Positions 1 to 9,215 are shown, counted from the stretch's first letter. The stretch: 64,000 bases of DNA from Buchananella hordeovulneris (GCF_001907235.1 NZ_MQVS01000002.1:248001-312000), one strand, 5' to 3'. A program made the numbers and translations. The notes: generated by a model from the sequence alone, not told the origin.

Positions 1-311
1 TCGGAGGAGTAAATGATGGGCAGGCAACCCACCTGCTGCCGCAGCTCATCTTCGATGGCGCGCACGGTCGCAGCACACAGGGGATTGCCGAGATCCAAGA
101 CGATTACCCCGACCAGCGGCGAGCTCCCGCGTCGCAGGCGCCGGGCGGCCTCAGAGGGCACGAAGCCCAGCTCAACGATGGCCGCTTCTACCCGCGCCCG
201 GGTAGTGGAGGCGACCCGTTCTGGGTGGTTGAGCACGTGCGAAACCGTGCCAATAGACACTGCCGCACGGGCGGCGACATCCTTCATCGAAGGGCGTGTA
301 CGGATATTCAC
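1..311 (-). CDS. LacI-family transcriptional regulator, N-terminal part (cut by left edge)
   Basis: The visible ~100 residues form the DNA-binding end of a LacI/GalR repressor: a helix-turn-helix reading KDVAARAAVSIGTVSHVLN, the hinge-helix region with VPSEAARRLRRG, then the first strand of the periplasmic-binding-like core (GVIVLDLGNP). The protein should bind an operator as a dimer and release it when a sugar binds the core; the ligand-binding part lies outside the window, so the sugar is unknown. A GTG at 311 is the upstream start; an in-frame ATG at 287 sits directly before the HTH and may be the real one. The reading frame runs off position 1 without a stop. Confidence 0.9.
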   Translation of the reverse strand, partial: MNIRTRPSMKDVAARAAVSIGTVSHVLNHPERVASTTRARVEAAIVELGFVPSEAARRLRRGSSPLVGVIVLDLGNPLCAATVRAIEDELRQQVGCLPIIYSS

Positions 312-614
312 TGGGCATTAGCGGGCGGTCGTAGTTTCTTTCCGCCTGGCCCCGTTCCAGCCGGAAATGCTATTCCTGGTAGCCACCCCAAGTTCACAGC
401 CCCTGGAGCAGGCCGGAGTGAAATATACCCCCAAAACCTGATACAGGCCTGAATCGAAGTGGCGCGCAGCAAGTTTCGGCGCCTTGCCAGCGAATTGAAA
501 CGTTACACAGCCTCTAGCGCCCCCGATCCTCGCTGCCAGACAGCGCACCACCAGGGACAGTTTCCCTTTTGTTTTCGCCGCTTTTCCCGCACGTCTTGCG
601 GCCACTATTTTTTG
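312..614. other. Intergenic stretch upstream of the LacI-type gene
   Basis: Reading frames here are short, low in protein character and have no recognisable motif. The stretch separates the LacI-type gene from the end of the 615-1235 gene, both on the minus strand, so it probably holds the regulator's promoter. The only structured element I see is a LacI-like operator candidate near 500. Confidence 0.5.
496..507. promoter_or_regulatory. Candidate LacI-family operator
   Basis: TGAAACGTTACA matches its own reverse complement at 10 of 12 positions and has the central CG typical of LacI/GalR operators. It lies about 190 bp upstream of the truncated LacI-type gene, which would fit autoregulation. 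A single site this short could occur by chance. Confidence 0.3.
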
Positions 615-1235
615 TCACAATCCGGTTGCATTTGTGGGAAGCCAGTCCGGATGGGCGGCGCGCAGCTGGGCAATTACTTCCGGTGCCGCAATGACATCGG
701 CACCGCCGGCATACGGGTGGTAGAGCCAGCGCGCGTCGGGAGGAGCCAGAAAGAGGGAGTACATCTCCTCATCGGCCACCGCCCGCAGCAGCGCCGCCGT
801 CCGCGCCGCCCCAAGCGGGCACGGGGCCAGCACGAACTGCCAGGTCACCGCCTCCGCCCCGTCCATCTCCACATGCTCTCGCCAAAACCGCGCCTGGGCG
901 AACCACTGCCGCCACCGGTCCGCTATCTGCTCGTACAGGAGGTCCCCCAGCTCGCCCTGCCGCGAAGGACCGAACGCAAAGCCTCCCTGCGCCACCACCA
1001 CCAGGTCTTGCGGGCTATCCCCGCCGTGCGCACACAGCTCCGTCAATAGTCGGCGGTGTCGCTGCCACACCGTGGCGTACTGGGCAGCCGTTTCCGGGTA
1101 ACGCTGCGACTGCGGCAGCGCGTGAAAACGTACCCAATTGCGCGGCCTATGTAGCCGCAACCGGAAGGGCACCGGCGGCAGATCCGCCCACTGGCTGCTC
1201 CAAGCCGCCTGCCACCGCGCCACCTCAAGCTCCAC
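615..1235 (-). CDS. Hypothetical protein, possibly DUF3885-like
   Basis: A 206-residue soluble protein with no signal peptide or membrane segment. It is rich in Trp and Arg, with a central stretch LVVVAQGGFAFG and a C-terminal segment LYHPYAGGADVIAA. The pattern of an N-terminal region that fixes a size or rate, then a tyrosine-rich end, reminds me of DUF3885-type proteins of unknown function, but this is a weak resemblance. The start is a GTG preceded by GGGAGGGG at good spacing, and codon use is like the neighbours, so the frame looks real. It is transcribed away from the DEAD-box helicase gene. Confidence 0.55.
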   Translation of the reverse strand: MELEVARWQAAWSSQWADLPPVPFRLRLHRPRNWVRFHALPQSQRYPETAAQYATVWQRHRRLLTELCAHGGDSPQDLVVVAQGGFAFGPSRQGELGDLLYEQIADRWRQWFAQARFWREHVEMDGAEAVTWQFVLAPCPLGAARTAALLRAVADEEMYSLFLAPPDARWLYHPYAGGADVIAAPEVIAQLRAAHPDWLPTNATGL

Positions 1236-1390
1236 TGTTTCCCCTCCCGCTGACCGCTCTCAGGCTACCGGCACGTGGTGCCTTTCACGCCGTATATGTC
1301 TGCCGAAAATAGGACACTGCCCGTAGGCTGACTAGGCAATTACGGAGCGCACAGTGGCGGCCCAGGGGCAACCGCGCTCGGGGGCTAGAT

Positions 1391-3292
1391 ATGCGCATGA
1401 TGGGAGCCCTTACAGTAATGACTGACGAATCCATGTCCTTTAGCGAGCCTGCCGATGCCGCGGTTATGGCCGCCTACGCCCTGGCGGACGCAGAGGCCGA
1501 GCTCGACTGGGACGCCGCCGCCTTCCCCGTAGATGAAGAAGAAACGGTCGTCCCCACGTTTGCCGATCTCGGATTGCCTACCCACATCTTGCGGGCGGTG
1601 ACGGAGCTGGGCTTTCACACCCCCACTCCCATTCAGGCGGAAGCGATTCCGCCGCTGCTCGCGGGCCGCGACGTGGTGGGGGTCGCCCAGACCGGCACCG
1701 GCAAGACCGCGGCCTTCGGTTTGCCTCTGCTGGCCGGGCTCACCAAGGATCGAGGCGTGCAAGCCATCGTCCTGGCACCCACCCGCGAACTCGCTATGCA
1801 GACCGCCGACGCGCTGGAAACGTTTGCCGCCACCACGCGCAACGCCCGCATCCTGGCGGTTTACGGTGGTTCGTCCTACGTGCCACAGCTGCGGGGCTTG
1901 CAGGAGGGGGCGAACGTCGTGGTCGGTACCCCTGGTCGGGTCATCGATCTGATCGAACGGGGCGCGCTACAACTGGACACCGTGCGGTTCCTGGTGCTGG
2001 ACGAGGCCGATGAGATGCTGCGCATGGGTTTCGCGGAGGATGTGGAGACCATCGCCGCTGGCATCCCGGGTGGTCGCCGCACCGCTCTCTTTTCCGCCAC
2101 TATGCCGCCAGCCATCCAACAGATTGCCGCCACCCACCTAACCGACCCGGTGCGGGTGGAGGTGGCGCGCCAGTCTTCTACGGTCGACACCGTAGAGCAG
2201 CAGTACGCGGTCGTGCCCTTCCGCCACAAGGTCGGGGCGCTGGCGCGGGTCCTAGCCACCGCCGACGCCCGGGCCGCCATTGTCTTCGTGCGCACCAAGT
2301 CGGCCGCAGAGGAAGTTGCCCTGGAGCTGGCCCCCCGCGGGATAACCGCCGCCGCTATTTCGGGCGACGTGCCGCAACGGGAGCGCGAGCGCATCGTGGA
2401 GCGGCTGCGGGAAGGCTCGCTGAGCGTCCTCATCGCCACCGATGTGGCTGCGCGCGGGTTGGACGTCGAACGACTAGACCTGGTCGTGAACTTTGACGTG
2501 CCCCGCGAGGCCGAGGCATACGTGCATCGCATCGGGCGTACCGGCCGCGCCGGACGCACCGGCCGGGCCCTGACTTTCCTCACTCCCCGCGAGAAGTCAC
2601 GCTTGCGGCAGATCGAGCGGCTGACCGGCACTAAGCTGCGGGAGGTGGAGTTGCCGAGCCCGCGTGACGTGTCCTTGCACCGAGCCCGCCAGCTGCTGGA
2701 CCGCACCTCCGCCCGTTTGCAGGCCGGGCGGCTGGATGTCTACCGGGAACTGCTGGCGGACCAGCTGGCGACCACGGACCTGGCGCTGGCAGACGTCGCC
2801 GCGGCGCTCATGGCCCTGGCTATCGGCGACGACGGTCCCGCCGTGCGCCGTACAGAGCGTCGCGTGCGACTAGAGGAGCAGGTAGACGAGGATGGCGAAT
2901 TCCTGGCCGCCTCCTTCGAGCCGGGGCGTGACAAGCCCGCCAAGGCCTCGCGTTCCCACCGCTCGGCCGCCGAACGGGGTGGCCGACGCGTGCCGACGCG
3001 CGGTATGAAACGTTACCGCGTCGAAGTTGGGCACAAGGACCGCGCCCAGCCAGGTGCCATCGTTGGAGCCATCACCGGGGAGTCCGGGTTGCCCGGCTCG
3101 GCTGTCGGCAAGATTGATATCTTCCCGGCCTTCTCCTTGGTGGAGATCGCGGGCGATCTCAGCCCGGAGGTACGCCGGAAATTGGCGAAGGCGCACGTGG
3201 CGGGTCGCCCCCTGCGGTTGCGGGAAGACGAGGGCGCCCCGGTGCGCCGACCCCGGGTGGGGGCCCGGCGCCCCCGTTACGCAGACCGGTAG
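1391..3292 (+). CDS. deaD: DEAD-box ATP-dependent RNA helicase (CsdA/DeaD type)
   Basis: Unwinds RNA duplexes with ATP, typically in ribosome assembly and RNA turnover at low temperature. Motifs in order: Q motif around residues 57-88, Walker A AQTGTGKT (99-106), PTRELA, TPGR, DEAD (204-207), SAT, then in the second RecA domain ATDVAARGLD and HRIGRTGRAGRTG. The last ~75 residues (KRYRVEVGHKDR through VEIAGDLSP) match a DbpA-type RNA-binding domain, which separates this family from RhlE. Length 633 is normal. The first 50 residues are acidic and poorly conserved; an ATG at 1418 is an alternative start, and neither has a strong ribosome site. Monocistronic, closed by the hairpin at 3299-3337. 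Confidence 0.95.
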   Translation: MRMMGALTVMTDESMSFSEPADAAVMAAYALADAEAELDWDAAAFPVDEEETVVPTFADLGLPTHILRAVTELGFHTPTPIQAEAIPPLLAGRDVVGVAQTGTGKTAAFGLPLLAGLTKDRGVQAIVLAPTRELAMQTADALETFAATTRNARILAVYGGSSYVPQLRGLQEGANVVVGTPGRVIDLIERGALQLDTVRFLVLDEADEMLRMGFAEDVETIAAGIPGGRRTALFSATMPPAIQQIAATHLTDPVRVEVARQSSTVDTVEQQYAVVPFRHKVGALARVLATADARAAIVFVRTKSAAEEVALELAPRGITAAAISGDVPQRERERIVERLREGSLSVLIATDVAARGLDVERLDLVVNFDVPREAEAYVHRIGRTGRAGRTGRALTFLTPREKSRLRQIERLTGTKLREVELPSPRDVSLHRARQLLDRTSARLQAGRLDVYRELLADQLATTDLALADVAAALMALAIGDDGPAVRRTERRVRLEEQVDEDGEFLAASFEPGRDKPAKASRSHRSAAERGGRRVPTRGMKRYRVEVGHKDRAQPGAIVGAITGESGLPGSAVGKIDIFPAFSLVEIAGDLSPEVRRKLAKAHVAGRPLRLREDEGAPVRRPRVGARRPRYADR

Positions 3293-3298
3293 GACAGT

Positions 3299-3337
3299 GA
3301 AGAAGGCGGGCGCCCGTACCGGGTGCCCGCCTTCTTC
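3299..3337. terminator. Bidirectional transcription terminator
   Basis: GAAGAAGGCGGGC at 3299-3311 pairs perfectly with GCCCGCCTTCTTC at 3325-3337, and the inner bases GCCCG/CGGGT extend the stem to about 18 bp around a four-base loop. The A-rich and T-rich outer ends give both strands a partial U-tract. It lies between the convergent helicase and GTPase genes. Confidence 0.85.
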
Positions 3338-3352
3338 GCAGCGGCTATCGCC

Positions 3353-4957
3353 CTAGACCAATAGCGCCAGGATTTCGTTCCAGCGTCCGAGGCGCTGTTC
3401 GACCGGCTCCACCAGGTGCGTGTCGGTGACCTCTACGACGTGCCTCCGCAGCCGTTTACCCACCTGGTGGGCGCGTCGCCGCGCGATAGGGGCGGCCACC
3501 AATCTGCCCGCGATCCATCCGAGTAGCCCTCCGCCCACGCCGACGCCAAGCAAAGCGGTGGCCAGCGGCAGGTTCCCGAGGGAACCAGCGGCTCCCAGGT
3601 GACCGAGCGTGGTGGGGTCCCACGGCAGCCCCAGGGCCCGGGTAATGGCTCCCACCACGAGTAAACCCACCCCGCCCAGCACCGCCAGGAAGCACAACCA
3701 CTGCCAGGTGCCGAGTGCGCGCCACCCACCGCCGGGCTCCACGTCGGGCAGCGGATCAGCGGCGATCACCCCGTCCAAGGTGTCAGCCACCGGCACTACC
3801 CCGGCCATGGCCGCCACCCGCGCTTCCTCCACCAGCTCGGGGGCCACTCCCACCCGGGAGGCCTCGACCAGTTGCCGGGCTGCCCGTTCCACACTGGCAA
3901 CGGCCAAATGGCTGGGGGCAGGCAGCGAGGTGGCCGCACCGCGTTGCCCGAGGTGCAGGCGATCGACGGGATCGGGCCGCAGGCGGGAGAGCCACCGCAC
4001 TTCCGGCATGCCGTAATGCCGAGCGGCCCGCCGCAGGTAGGAACGCTGCACGGCGGTCTCGATGAGGGGAATACCTGCCGCCTGGGCCACCGCGTTTTGC
4101 AGCTTGGCACGCGCGTTAGCCGATACCTCGGCGGGGCCTGCTCCCGCCAGCGACAACTCACCGCGCACCGCGTGCAGCACCTGGGCGACGTCAGCGTTCA
4201 GGCGTGCGGTTGCCGCGTTGCGTTGCCGTCCCAGGTTGTCCAAGACCTCCCGTACCTCGGCGATACCCTGTCCGGTTTGGGTCGAGGTGGTGATCACCTG
4301 GTAGGAATCGGCGGGCAACAGGGACCGGAGGTGGCCCAGCAACTGTTCCTGCTCGTTTACCGGGACCTGGTCGATCTTGTTTAGCACCACGAGGGAAACG
4401 TCGGCGTGCCGCGCCAAGGGGGTGAGGAAGCCAGCGTGCAGGGAGTAGTCGGCGTATTTTTGCGGATCCATCACCCACACCAGGACGTCCACCACCTCGG
4501 TCAGGCGGGCAGCCTCCTGGCGGTTGGCTTGTGCCACCGAATCGATGTCGGGCAGGTCGAGCAAGACGACTTCGTCTCGGCCCTGCAACGGTGAGGACGG
4601 CAAGGCCACTGACCGGCTGACCCCCAGGAAGTCGTAGAGACCGGCCACCGCCGGGGAGTCGACGGCCCCTCCCAAAGTCTGGGACGTGGTTGGTCGTTTG
4701 ACGGAAACCTTGGCGTGCGTCGACTCCGTTAACGCGTTGAAGAGGGAGGACTTGCCAGAACCGGTGGTCCCTGCCAGCGCCACCACCGTGTGGTCAGGTG
4801 CCACGGCCCGGCGTTCTTCGCTGCGCCGCAGCACGTCGGCAATTGCCGCCCGGGTGGACTGGTGCAACAGGGTCCCGGCCACCTTGTCCACCTGCCGCAA
4901 GATCGCCAACTGGTCATCCAACGTGTGCGTGTCTGGTCTGCCGCGTCGCCACTTCAT
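3353..4957 (-). CDS. Membrane-anchored GTPase (Era/dynamin-like superfamily), second of a pair
   Basis: A 534-residue protein with a full TRAFAC-class G domain: P-loop GTTGSGKSS at about 63-71, switch/G3 DLPDIDS and G4 NKID. After the G domain comes a helical region and then two hydrophobic segments (one beginning WQWLCFLAVLGGVG, one LATALLGVGVGGG), so it should sit in the membrane with the GTPase in the cytoplasm. Such G domain plus C-terminal membrane hairpin layouts occur in YfjP- and dynamin-like bacterial GTPases; the cellular role is not established here. Its ATG overlaps the stop of the preceding GTPase gene as ATGA, so the two are translationally coupled and probably act together. Confidence 0.8.
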   Translation of the reverse strand: MKWRRGRPDTHTLDDQLAILRQVDKVAGTLLHQSTRAAIADVLRRSEERRAVAPDHTVVALAGTTGSGKSSLFNALTESTHAKVSVKRPTTSQTLGGAVDSPAVAGLYDFLGVSRSVALPSSPLQGRDEVVLLDLPDIDSVAQANRQEAARLTEVVDVLVWVMDPQKYADYSLHAGFLTPLARHADVSLVVLNKIDQVPVNEQEQLLGHLRSLLPADSYQVITTSTQTGQGIAEVREVLDNLGRQRNAATARLNADVAQVLHAVRGELSLAGAGPAEVSANARAKLQNAVAQAAGIPLIETAVQRSYLRRAARHYGMPEVRWLSRLRPDPVDRLHLGQRGAATSLPAPSHLAVASVERAARQLVEASRVGVAPELVEEARVAAMAGVVPVADTLDGVIAADPLPDVEPGGGWRALGTWQWLCFLAVLGGVGLLVVGAITRALGLPWDPTTLGHLGAAGSLGNLPLATALLGVGVGGGLLGWIAGRLVAAPIARRRAHQVGKRLRRHVVEVTDTHLVEPVEQRLGRWNEILALLV

Positions 4958-6936
4958 GAGGTCTCCTCACCAAAAATACCGGCGCGGGCCGCGCTGAGTT
5001 CACCCAGCGCAGGGGCCGGATCGTCTAGGTCGTCCAACCGCGCCAAAAAAGGCGACTGTTGGATCCCAAAAAACCTGTCGGCCCGCGCCACGAGATCGGC
5101 ATGCGCATCCTTTGCCATCTTGCGGACCGCCTGATCGCCGAAGATGCTCTCCAGTACCTTCTGCGCCACCACGGCCGTGCCGCCGGCCACCGCCAGTTCG
5201 CCTCCCACGAGCCCGCCCGTAGAGGCAAATACCACCACCATGAGGGCCACGCCGACCGCGTTGATGCCCAGCGACAGGACACGGGCGGCGGCGCGCTTGT
5301 CCCCCGCCTCGCTGCGGATGCGTTCGACGATGCCGCGCTGCCAGCCGCGCACTTCGGTCGTCGCCAACGCCAGGCGCATCTCTGCGGTTGGCACCTCCTT
5401 GGCCACTTGCTTGCCCAGCTCCTGCAGTCCTGGTTGTCGCCGCCAGGCAGCCAACGCCTGTTCGGTGGCGCGCTCGGCGGCCGCCACCAGCGCCAACTGC
5501 AGCGAGTCCTCCAGCGCCTCCTCGGCCTGTTGGGGCTGCGGTTTAGCACGGAACAACGAGGTCAGCTTGTCGCGGGTGCGGCTCAGGAACCCCTCCGCTT
5601 GGCGGAAGAACTCGCCGGTACCCACAAACTCGTGCCAGCGACTGAGGACCTCGCCCCGCAGCAACGCCCCGTCGTTGAGGGCCTGCCCGAGTTCGGCGTG
5701 CGCGCCCGCAAAAGCCCGCTCCACCTCCGTGCGGGCGGTGGAAATCGCCTCCACTTGGAGTTGTCCGGAGGCAGCCAACCGCGTAGTGACGTCCTGCAGC
5801 TGCATGATCGCCCCCCGCAAGGTCTGCCGTGCCACCCCACCCCGCAGGTTGGCGTCACTGACCAGGCCATCAAGCCACTCCCGCAGGCCCGCCACATCGC
5901 TGGTGCTGAGCAGACCATCGTCGTCGAGCGTGGTTTCGGGAATGACGAAGAGCGGGGCACCCCCCAAACCAGCCTCGACCAGCCGGGCGGCGAGATCATC
6001 CCGAACCAACTCGGTGGTCCCCACGGGGATCCGGTTGAGCACCACGGCCACCACCACGTTACGCTCGGCCGCCGCGTGCAACAGATCCCACGGAATCGCG
6101 TCGGCGTAGCGGGCCGCCGTGGTGACAAACACCCACAGATCTGCCGCGGCGAGCAGGTGCCCGGCCAGTTCACGGTTCTCGGTAACCACCGAGTCGATAT
6201 CGGGGGCGTCAAGGATCGCCAAGCCCGCGGGCAAGCTATCGACCTCCCGCAGGCGTAGCTCCGAGGTGGTGCCGGTGCCGACATCACTATCCTCTCCGTG
6301 GACCCGCCGCAGGTCGCCCAGAATGCGGTCGTCAGCGAACCACTGCCCGTCCCCGGGGGCGTGCAACAGCACCGGACGGCGGGTGGTGGGGCGGATCACC
6401 GAGGACAGACTCACGACCCGGCCTGCCAGCGAGTTGACGATCGTCGACTTACCCGCCCCCGTCGATCCTCCCACTACCGCCAGTAACGGAGCATCCAGGC
6501 GGGCAAACCGCGGAATGATGTAGTTGCGCAGCTGGCCGGTTGTTTGGTCTTGCGCGGTGCGCGCTTCCGTGACGTCCGGCAAAGGCAGCGGGAACGCCAG
6601 CGCAGAAATTGCTTCTGCTAGGCGCTCCAATTCCTTGGTCTCCCCCTGTTGCGGATCGGCAGGTGGTTCCTCCGCTTCCACCAGTTCCTCGTCGCTGCTT
6701 GCCTCCACCGGGGTGGGCTGCGGCGCGGCGGCTTGTCCCACCGGTGTGTGCGTATCCTCCGCCGGGCTCGGCTCCACCGCTGCCGACGCGTCGGCTGGCG
6801 GCGCCTGCTCGCTGGCTTCCGGGGCCGCCTCATCGGCAGTCTCCGCCTGCGACGGCTCAACCTCAGGTGCAGCAGGAGCGCTCGGCTCCGCGCCGCTCGC
6901 TGCTGGCACGTCCGTTTCCTCTGGCTCTTTCGTCAC
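4954..6936 (-). CDS. Membrane-anchored GTPase (Era/dynamin-like), first of a pair
   Basis: 660 residues if started at the GTG at 6936, whose GTGA overlaps the hisS stop. A longer frame runs upstream to 6987, but this lies inside hisS and has no ribosome site. The N-terminal ~110 residues are acidic, Pro/Ala/Glu-rich and likely disordered. The G domain follows: P-loop GGSTGAGKST and G3 DAPDIDS. The G4 position reads NRIP rather than NKxD, so nucleotide specificity may be relaxed. Near the C-terminus is a hydrophobic hairpin (INAVGVALMVVVFAS and GGELAVAGGTAVVAQ). It is followed by the second GTPase with an ATGA overlap. Function unknown; heterotypic pairing is an inference from the coupling. 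Confidence 0.78.
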   Translation of the reverse strand: MTKEPEETDVPAASGAEPSAPAAPEVEPSQAETADEAAPEASEQAPPADASAAVEPSPAEDTHTPVGQAAAPQPTPVEASSDEELVEAEEPPADPQQGETKELERLAEAISALAFPLPLPDVTEARTAQDQTTGQLRNYIIPRFARLDAPLLAVVGGSTGAGKSTIVNSLAGRVVSLSSVIRPTTRRPVLLHAPGDGQWFADDRILGDLRRVHGEDSDVGTGTTSELRLREVDSLPAGLAILDAPDIDSVVTENRELAGHLLAAADLWVFVTTAARYADAIPWDLLHAAAERNVVVAVVLNRIPVGTTELVRDDLAARLVEAGLGGAPLFVIPETTLDDDGLLSTSDVAGLREWLDGLVSDANLRGGVARQTLRGAIMQLQDVTTRLAASGQLQVEAISTARTEVERAFAGAHAELGQALNDGALLRGEVLSRWHEFVGTGEFFRQAEGFLSRTRDKLTSLFRAKPQPQQAEEALEDSLQLALVAAAERATEQALAAWRRQPGLQELGKQVAKEVPTAEMRLALATTEVRGWQRGIVERIRSEAGDKRAAARVLSLGINAVGVALMVVVFASTGGLVGGELAVAGGTAVVAQKVLESIFGDQAVRKMAKDAHADLVARADRFFGIQQSPFLARLDDLDDPAPALGELSAARAGIFGEETS

Positions 6937-8276
6937 TTTTCCACCGCGTTTACTGTCGGCCACCAGTCGCCAGCGGGCGGGCACCACTGCGCCGGATCGG
7001 CGGGAACCTGCTCACCTGACCGGATGTCCTTGACCTCCTGTGTGGCGGGGAACCACACGTACGGAATACCCCGTCGGTCAGCGTACTTAATTTGCTTGCC
7101 AAATTTGGCTGCCGTGGGACTAACTTCACAGGCAATTCCGCGTGCACGCAGGCTGGCCGCCACCTGCTGGGACTCGTTGCGAGACTCCTCCTCGGTGACC
7201 GCCACCAATACAGCACTGGGAACACTGCGGCTGACGGTGACGAGGTCAGCGGCTAGGAGCCGCGACACCAGGCGGGAGACCCCGATGGACATTCCCACCC
7301 CCGGGAAGGTGCGCTTGCCTGCCACGGCCAGGGAATCGTAACGGCCACCTGAGCAGATAGACCCCAAGGATTCGTGGCCCACCAAGAACGTTTCGTAGAC
7401 GCTGCCGGTGTAGTAGTCCAAGCCGCGGGCCACCGACAAGTCAGCCACCACCACCCCCGGGAACTGCTGGGCCGCTTGCGTGAGCAGCGCGCTCAGCTCG
7501 GCCAATCCTGCTGCCAGCAAGTCGTTGGGCTGCGCCCCGGCCTGGGACAAGACAGCGTGCACCTGCGCCCCGATATCCGCCGTGCCGCGGATTTTTGCCA
7601 AAGCGAGAGCCGCGTCGGCCGCCTGCGGACTGTTGCCCAGCTCGAGCAGCTCGGCGCGCACACCATCCGCCCCTATCTTGGCCAATTTGTCTACCGCGCG
7701 CAGGGTCGCCTCCACGTCGTCGATACCGAGCGCTTGATAGGCCCCCTGCGCCGCCTTACGGTTATTGACCCTGATTTCGAACGCACCAATGCCTAACGCT
7801 TGCAGCGCACTGGCCATCACCAGCGGGACCTCTACCTCGTGGTGGAAGGCCAACTCGCCGTTCCCCACGACATCGATGTCTGCCTGCAGAAATTCGCGGA
7901 AGCGACCGTCCTGCGGCCGTTCTCCTCGCCAGACTTTCTGCATTTGATAACGCCGGAAGGGGAAGGCCAACTTCCCCGCGTTTTCCACCACGTAGCGGGC
8001 AAAAGGCACTGTCAGGTCGAAGTGCAGACCGAGGCGGTCCGTTTCTTTCTGGTCCTGGCCCGCTTCCGCCTGCAACCGGGACAGGACGTACACCTCTTTC
8101 GAGGTCTCTCCCTTCCGGAGTAGGTCACGCAGTGGTTCCACCGCCCGCGTCTCCACCGCCGCAAAGCCGTGAAGTTCAAACACCCGGCGCAGGGTGTCCA
8201 GCACGTGGTTTTCCACGATCCGCCCCGCGGGGAGCCACTCGGGAAAACCAGACAGAGAAGTGTGGGCGATCATCAT
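6933..8276 (-). CDS. hisS: Histidine--tRNA ligase
   Basis: Charges tRNA-His in the cytoplasm in two steps through histidyl-AMP. Class II motifs are clear: motif 2 RYQMQKVWRGERPQDGRFRE, the histidine-A loop ARGLDYYTG, GGRYD, and the motif 3 region ending VGMSIGVSRL. The C-terminal ~100 residues form the anticodon-binding domain. 447 residues is a usual length. ATG at 8276 (a second ATG follows at once). It is probably co-transcribed with the upstream metallo-hydrolase gene (gap 74 bp), as in other actinobacteria, and its stop overlaps the start of the first GTPase gene. Confidence 0.97.
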   Translation of the reverse strand: MMIAHTSLSGFPEWLPAGRIVENHVLDTLRRVFELHGFAAVETRAVEPLRDLLRKGETSKEVYVLSRLQAEAGQDQKETDRLGLHFDLTVPFARYVVENAGKLAFPFRRYQMQKVWRGERPQDGRFREFLQADIDVVGNGELAFHHEVEVPLVMASALQALGIGAFEIRVNNRKAAQGAYQALGIDDVEATLRAVDKLAKIGADGVRAELLELGNSPQAADAALALAKIRGTADIGAQVHAVLSQAGAQPNDLLAAGLAELSALLTQAAQQFPGVVVADLSVARGLDYYTGSVYETFLVGHESLGSICSGGRYDSLAVAGKRTFPGVGMSIGVSRLVSRLLAADLVTVSRSVPSAVLVAVTEEESRNESQQVAASLRARGIACEVSPTAAKFGKQIKYADRRGIPYVWFPATQEVKDIRSGEQVPADPAQWCPPAGDWWPTVNAVEK

Positions 8277-8350
8277 GTTCGGATTGTCACACGGCAGCGT
8301 GCCCCGGTAGGAGACGACACCCCTACGTGGCCACTAAAGCGGCCGAAAAC

Positions 8351-9073
8351 TCACCCCACCCGCCTGGCATAGCGCAGGTGGGCGTTGGTAGCTATCTCTG
8401 TGTCCATCGTGGTGGCCGGACCGTGCCCCGGCAATAGACAGGTGGCCGGGTCAATGACCATCTGCAGGGTGCGAAGGGTGGCCAACATGGTGCGCTCGTC
8501 TCCGCCTAACAAGTCGGTGCGCCCGACGCTGGAGGCAAAGATCACGTCGCCGGTCAACGCCAGTTGCTGGGCTGTCGTAACGGGTTGCCCGGCAGCATCC
8601 TCCACCCCGGTCAGCGTGCACTGCCCCGCGCTTAGCAATACGGTCGAGCCCTCGGTATGGCCGGGCGCAGGCACCGCCACCAGGGGAATCCCCGCCAGCT
8701 GCACCCCGCCGCTAAACCACTCGAACCCCATGGCCACCACCTGCTGTGGCCGCTGCCAGGCCCCGAACTCGGTGGCAAAGACATTTGCTCCCGCTGGCAA
8801 CCCCGCCGTGCCCAGCGGGTCGTCCAGCCGATACAAGTCAGGGCCGGGCACGTACACCGGCTGATCCCCAGCCACCGCGGCAGCATCCCACACGTGGTCG
8901 GGATGGCCGTGAGTCAAGATAACGGCCGCCACCTGCAACTCGTGTTCAGCCAGGAACTCAGCGATTTGGGGGGCCGTGGCGGCGCCCGGATCGCAAATCA
9001 GTGCCTGCCCGGCCTGCGCCAAGACATAGGTGTTTGCAGCTAACGCCGGGGAGACAAAACGGTGCAAAAGCAT
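8351..9073 (-). CDS. Metallo-beta-lactamase-fold hydrolase (glyoxalase II family)
   Basis: 240 residues. The metal-binding signature THGHPDHVWD gives HxHxDH, followed by GHTEGS, LTGDVIF and LLPGHGPAT, which together supply the two-zinc site of glyoxalase-II-like thioesterases. The substrate is not determined by sequence; hydroxyacylglutathione is unlikely in an actinobacterium, so a mycothiol or other thioester is possible. Located directly upstream of hisS, as in many actinobacteria. No ribosome site precedes the ATG; TAATCT lies six bases before it, so a leaderless transcript is possible. Confidence 0.88.
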   Translation of the reverse strand: MLLHRFVSPALAANTYVLAQAGQALICDPGAATAPQIAEFLAEHELQVAAVILTHGHPDHVWDAAAVAGDQPVYVPGPDLYRLDDPLGTAGLPAGANVFATEFGAWQRPQQVVAMGFEWFSGGVQLAGIPLVAVPAPGHTEGSTVLLSAGQCTLTGVEDAAGQPVTTAQQLALTGDVIFASSVGRTDLLGGDERTMLATLRTLQMVIDPATCLLPGHGPATTMDTEIATNAHLRYARRVG

Positions 9074-9141
9074 GCGGGCAGATTACCGTAGTGTCACCAC
9101 GGGTCCCTCGATTACCTCTAGACTGGTATTGGCCCGTGTTT

Positions 9142-9175
9142 CGGGTCACGCGCCCATGGCTTATGCCGTGACCCG
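9142..9175. promoter_or_regulatory. Inverted repeat upstream of the DUF349 gene
   Basis: CGGGTCACG (9142-9150) and CGTGACCCG (9167-9175) are perfect 9-bp arms around a 16-base spacer that contains a possible -10 element (TATGCC). It lies 41 bp before the DUF349 start in a divergent intergenic region. It could be an operator for a dimeric regulator or an mRNA leader hairpin; I cannot tell which. Confidence 0.45.
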
Positions 9176-9215
9176 GCGTACGGTTTCCGTGCGCCCTATT
9201 CGTTAAGGAGTTACC

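Noticed and set aside
318-605. Minus-strand frame of 95 residues after the LacI-type gene region
   Set aside because: No ribosome site, no motif and composition unlike coding sequence; it lies over the presumed regulator promoter.
5059-6258. Plus-strand frame of 399 residues opposite the first GTPase gene
   Set aside because: Shadow of the GTPase coding sequence; GC-rich genes keep long open antisense frames, and there is no ribosome site or recognisable domain.
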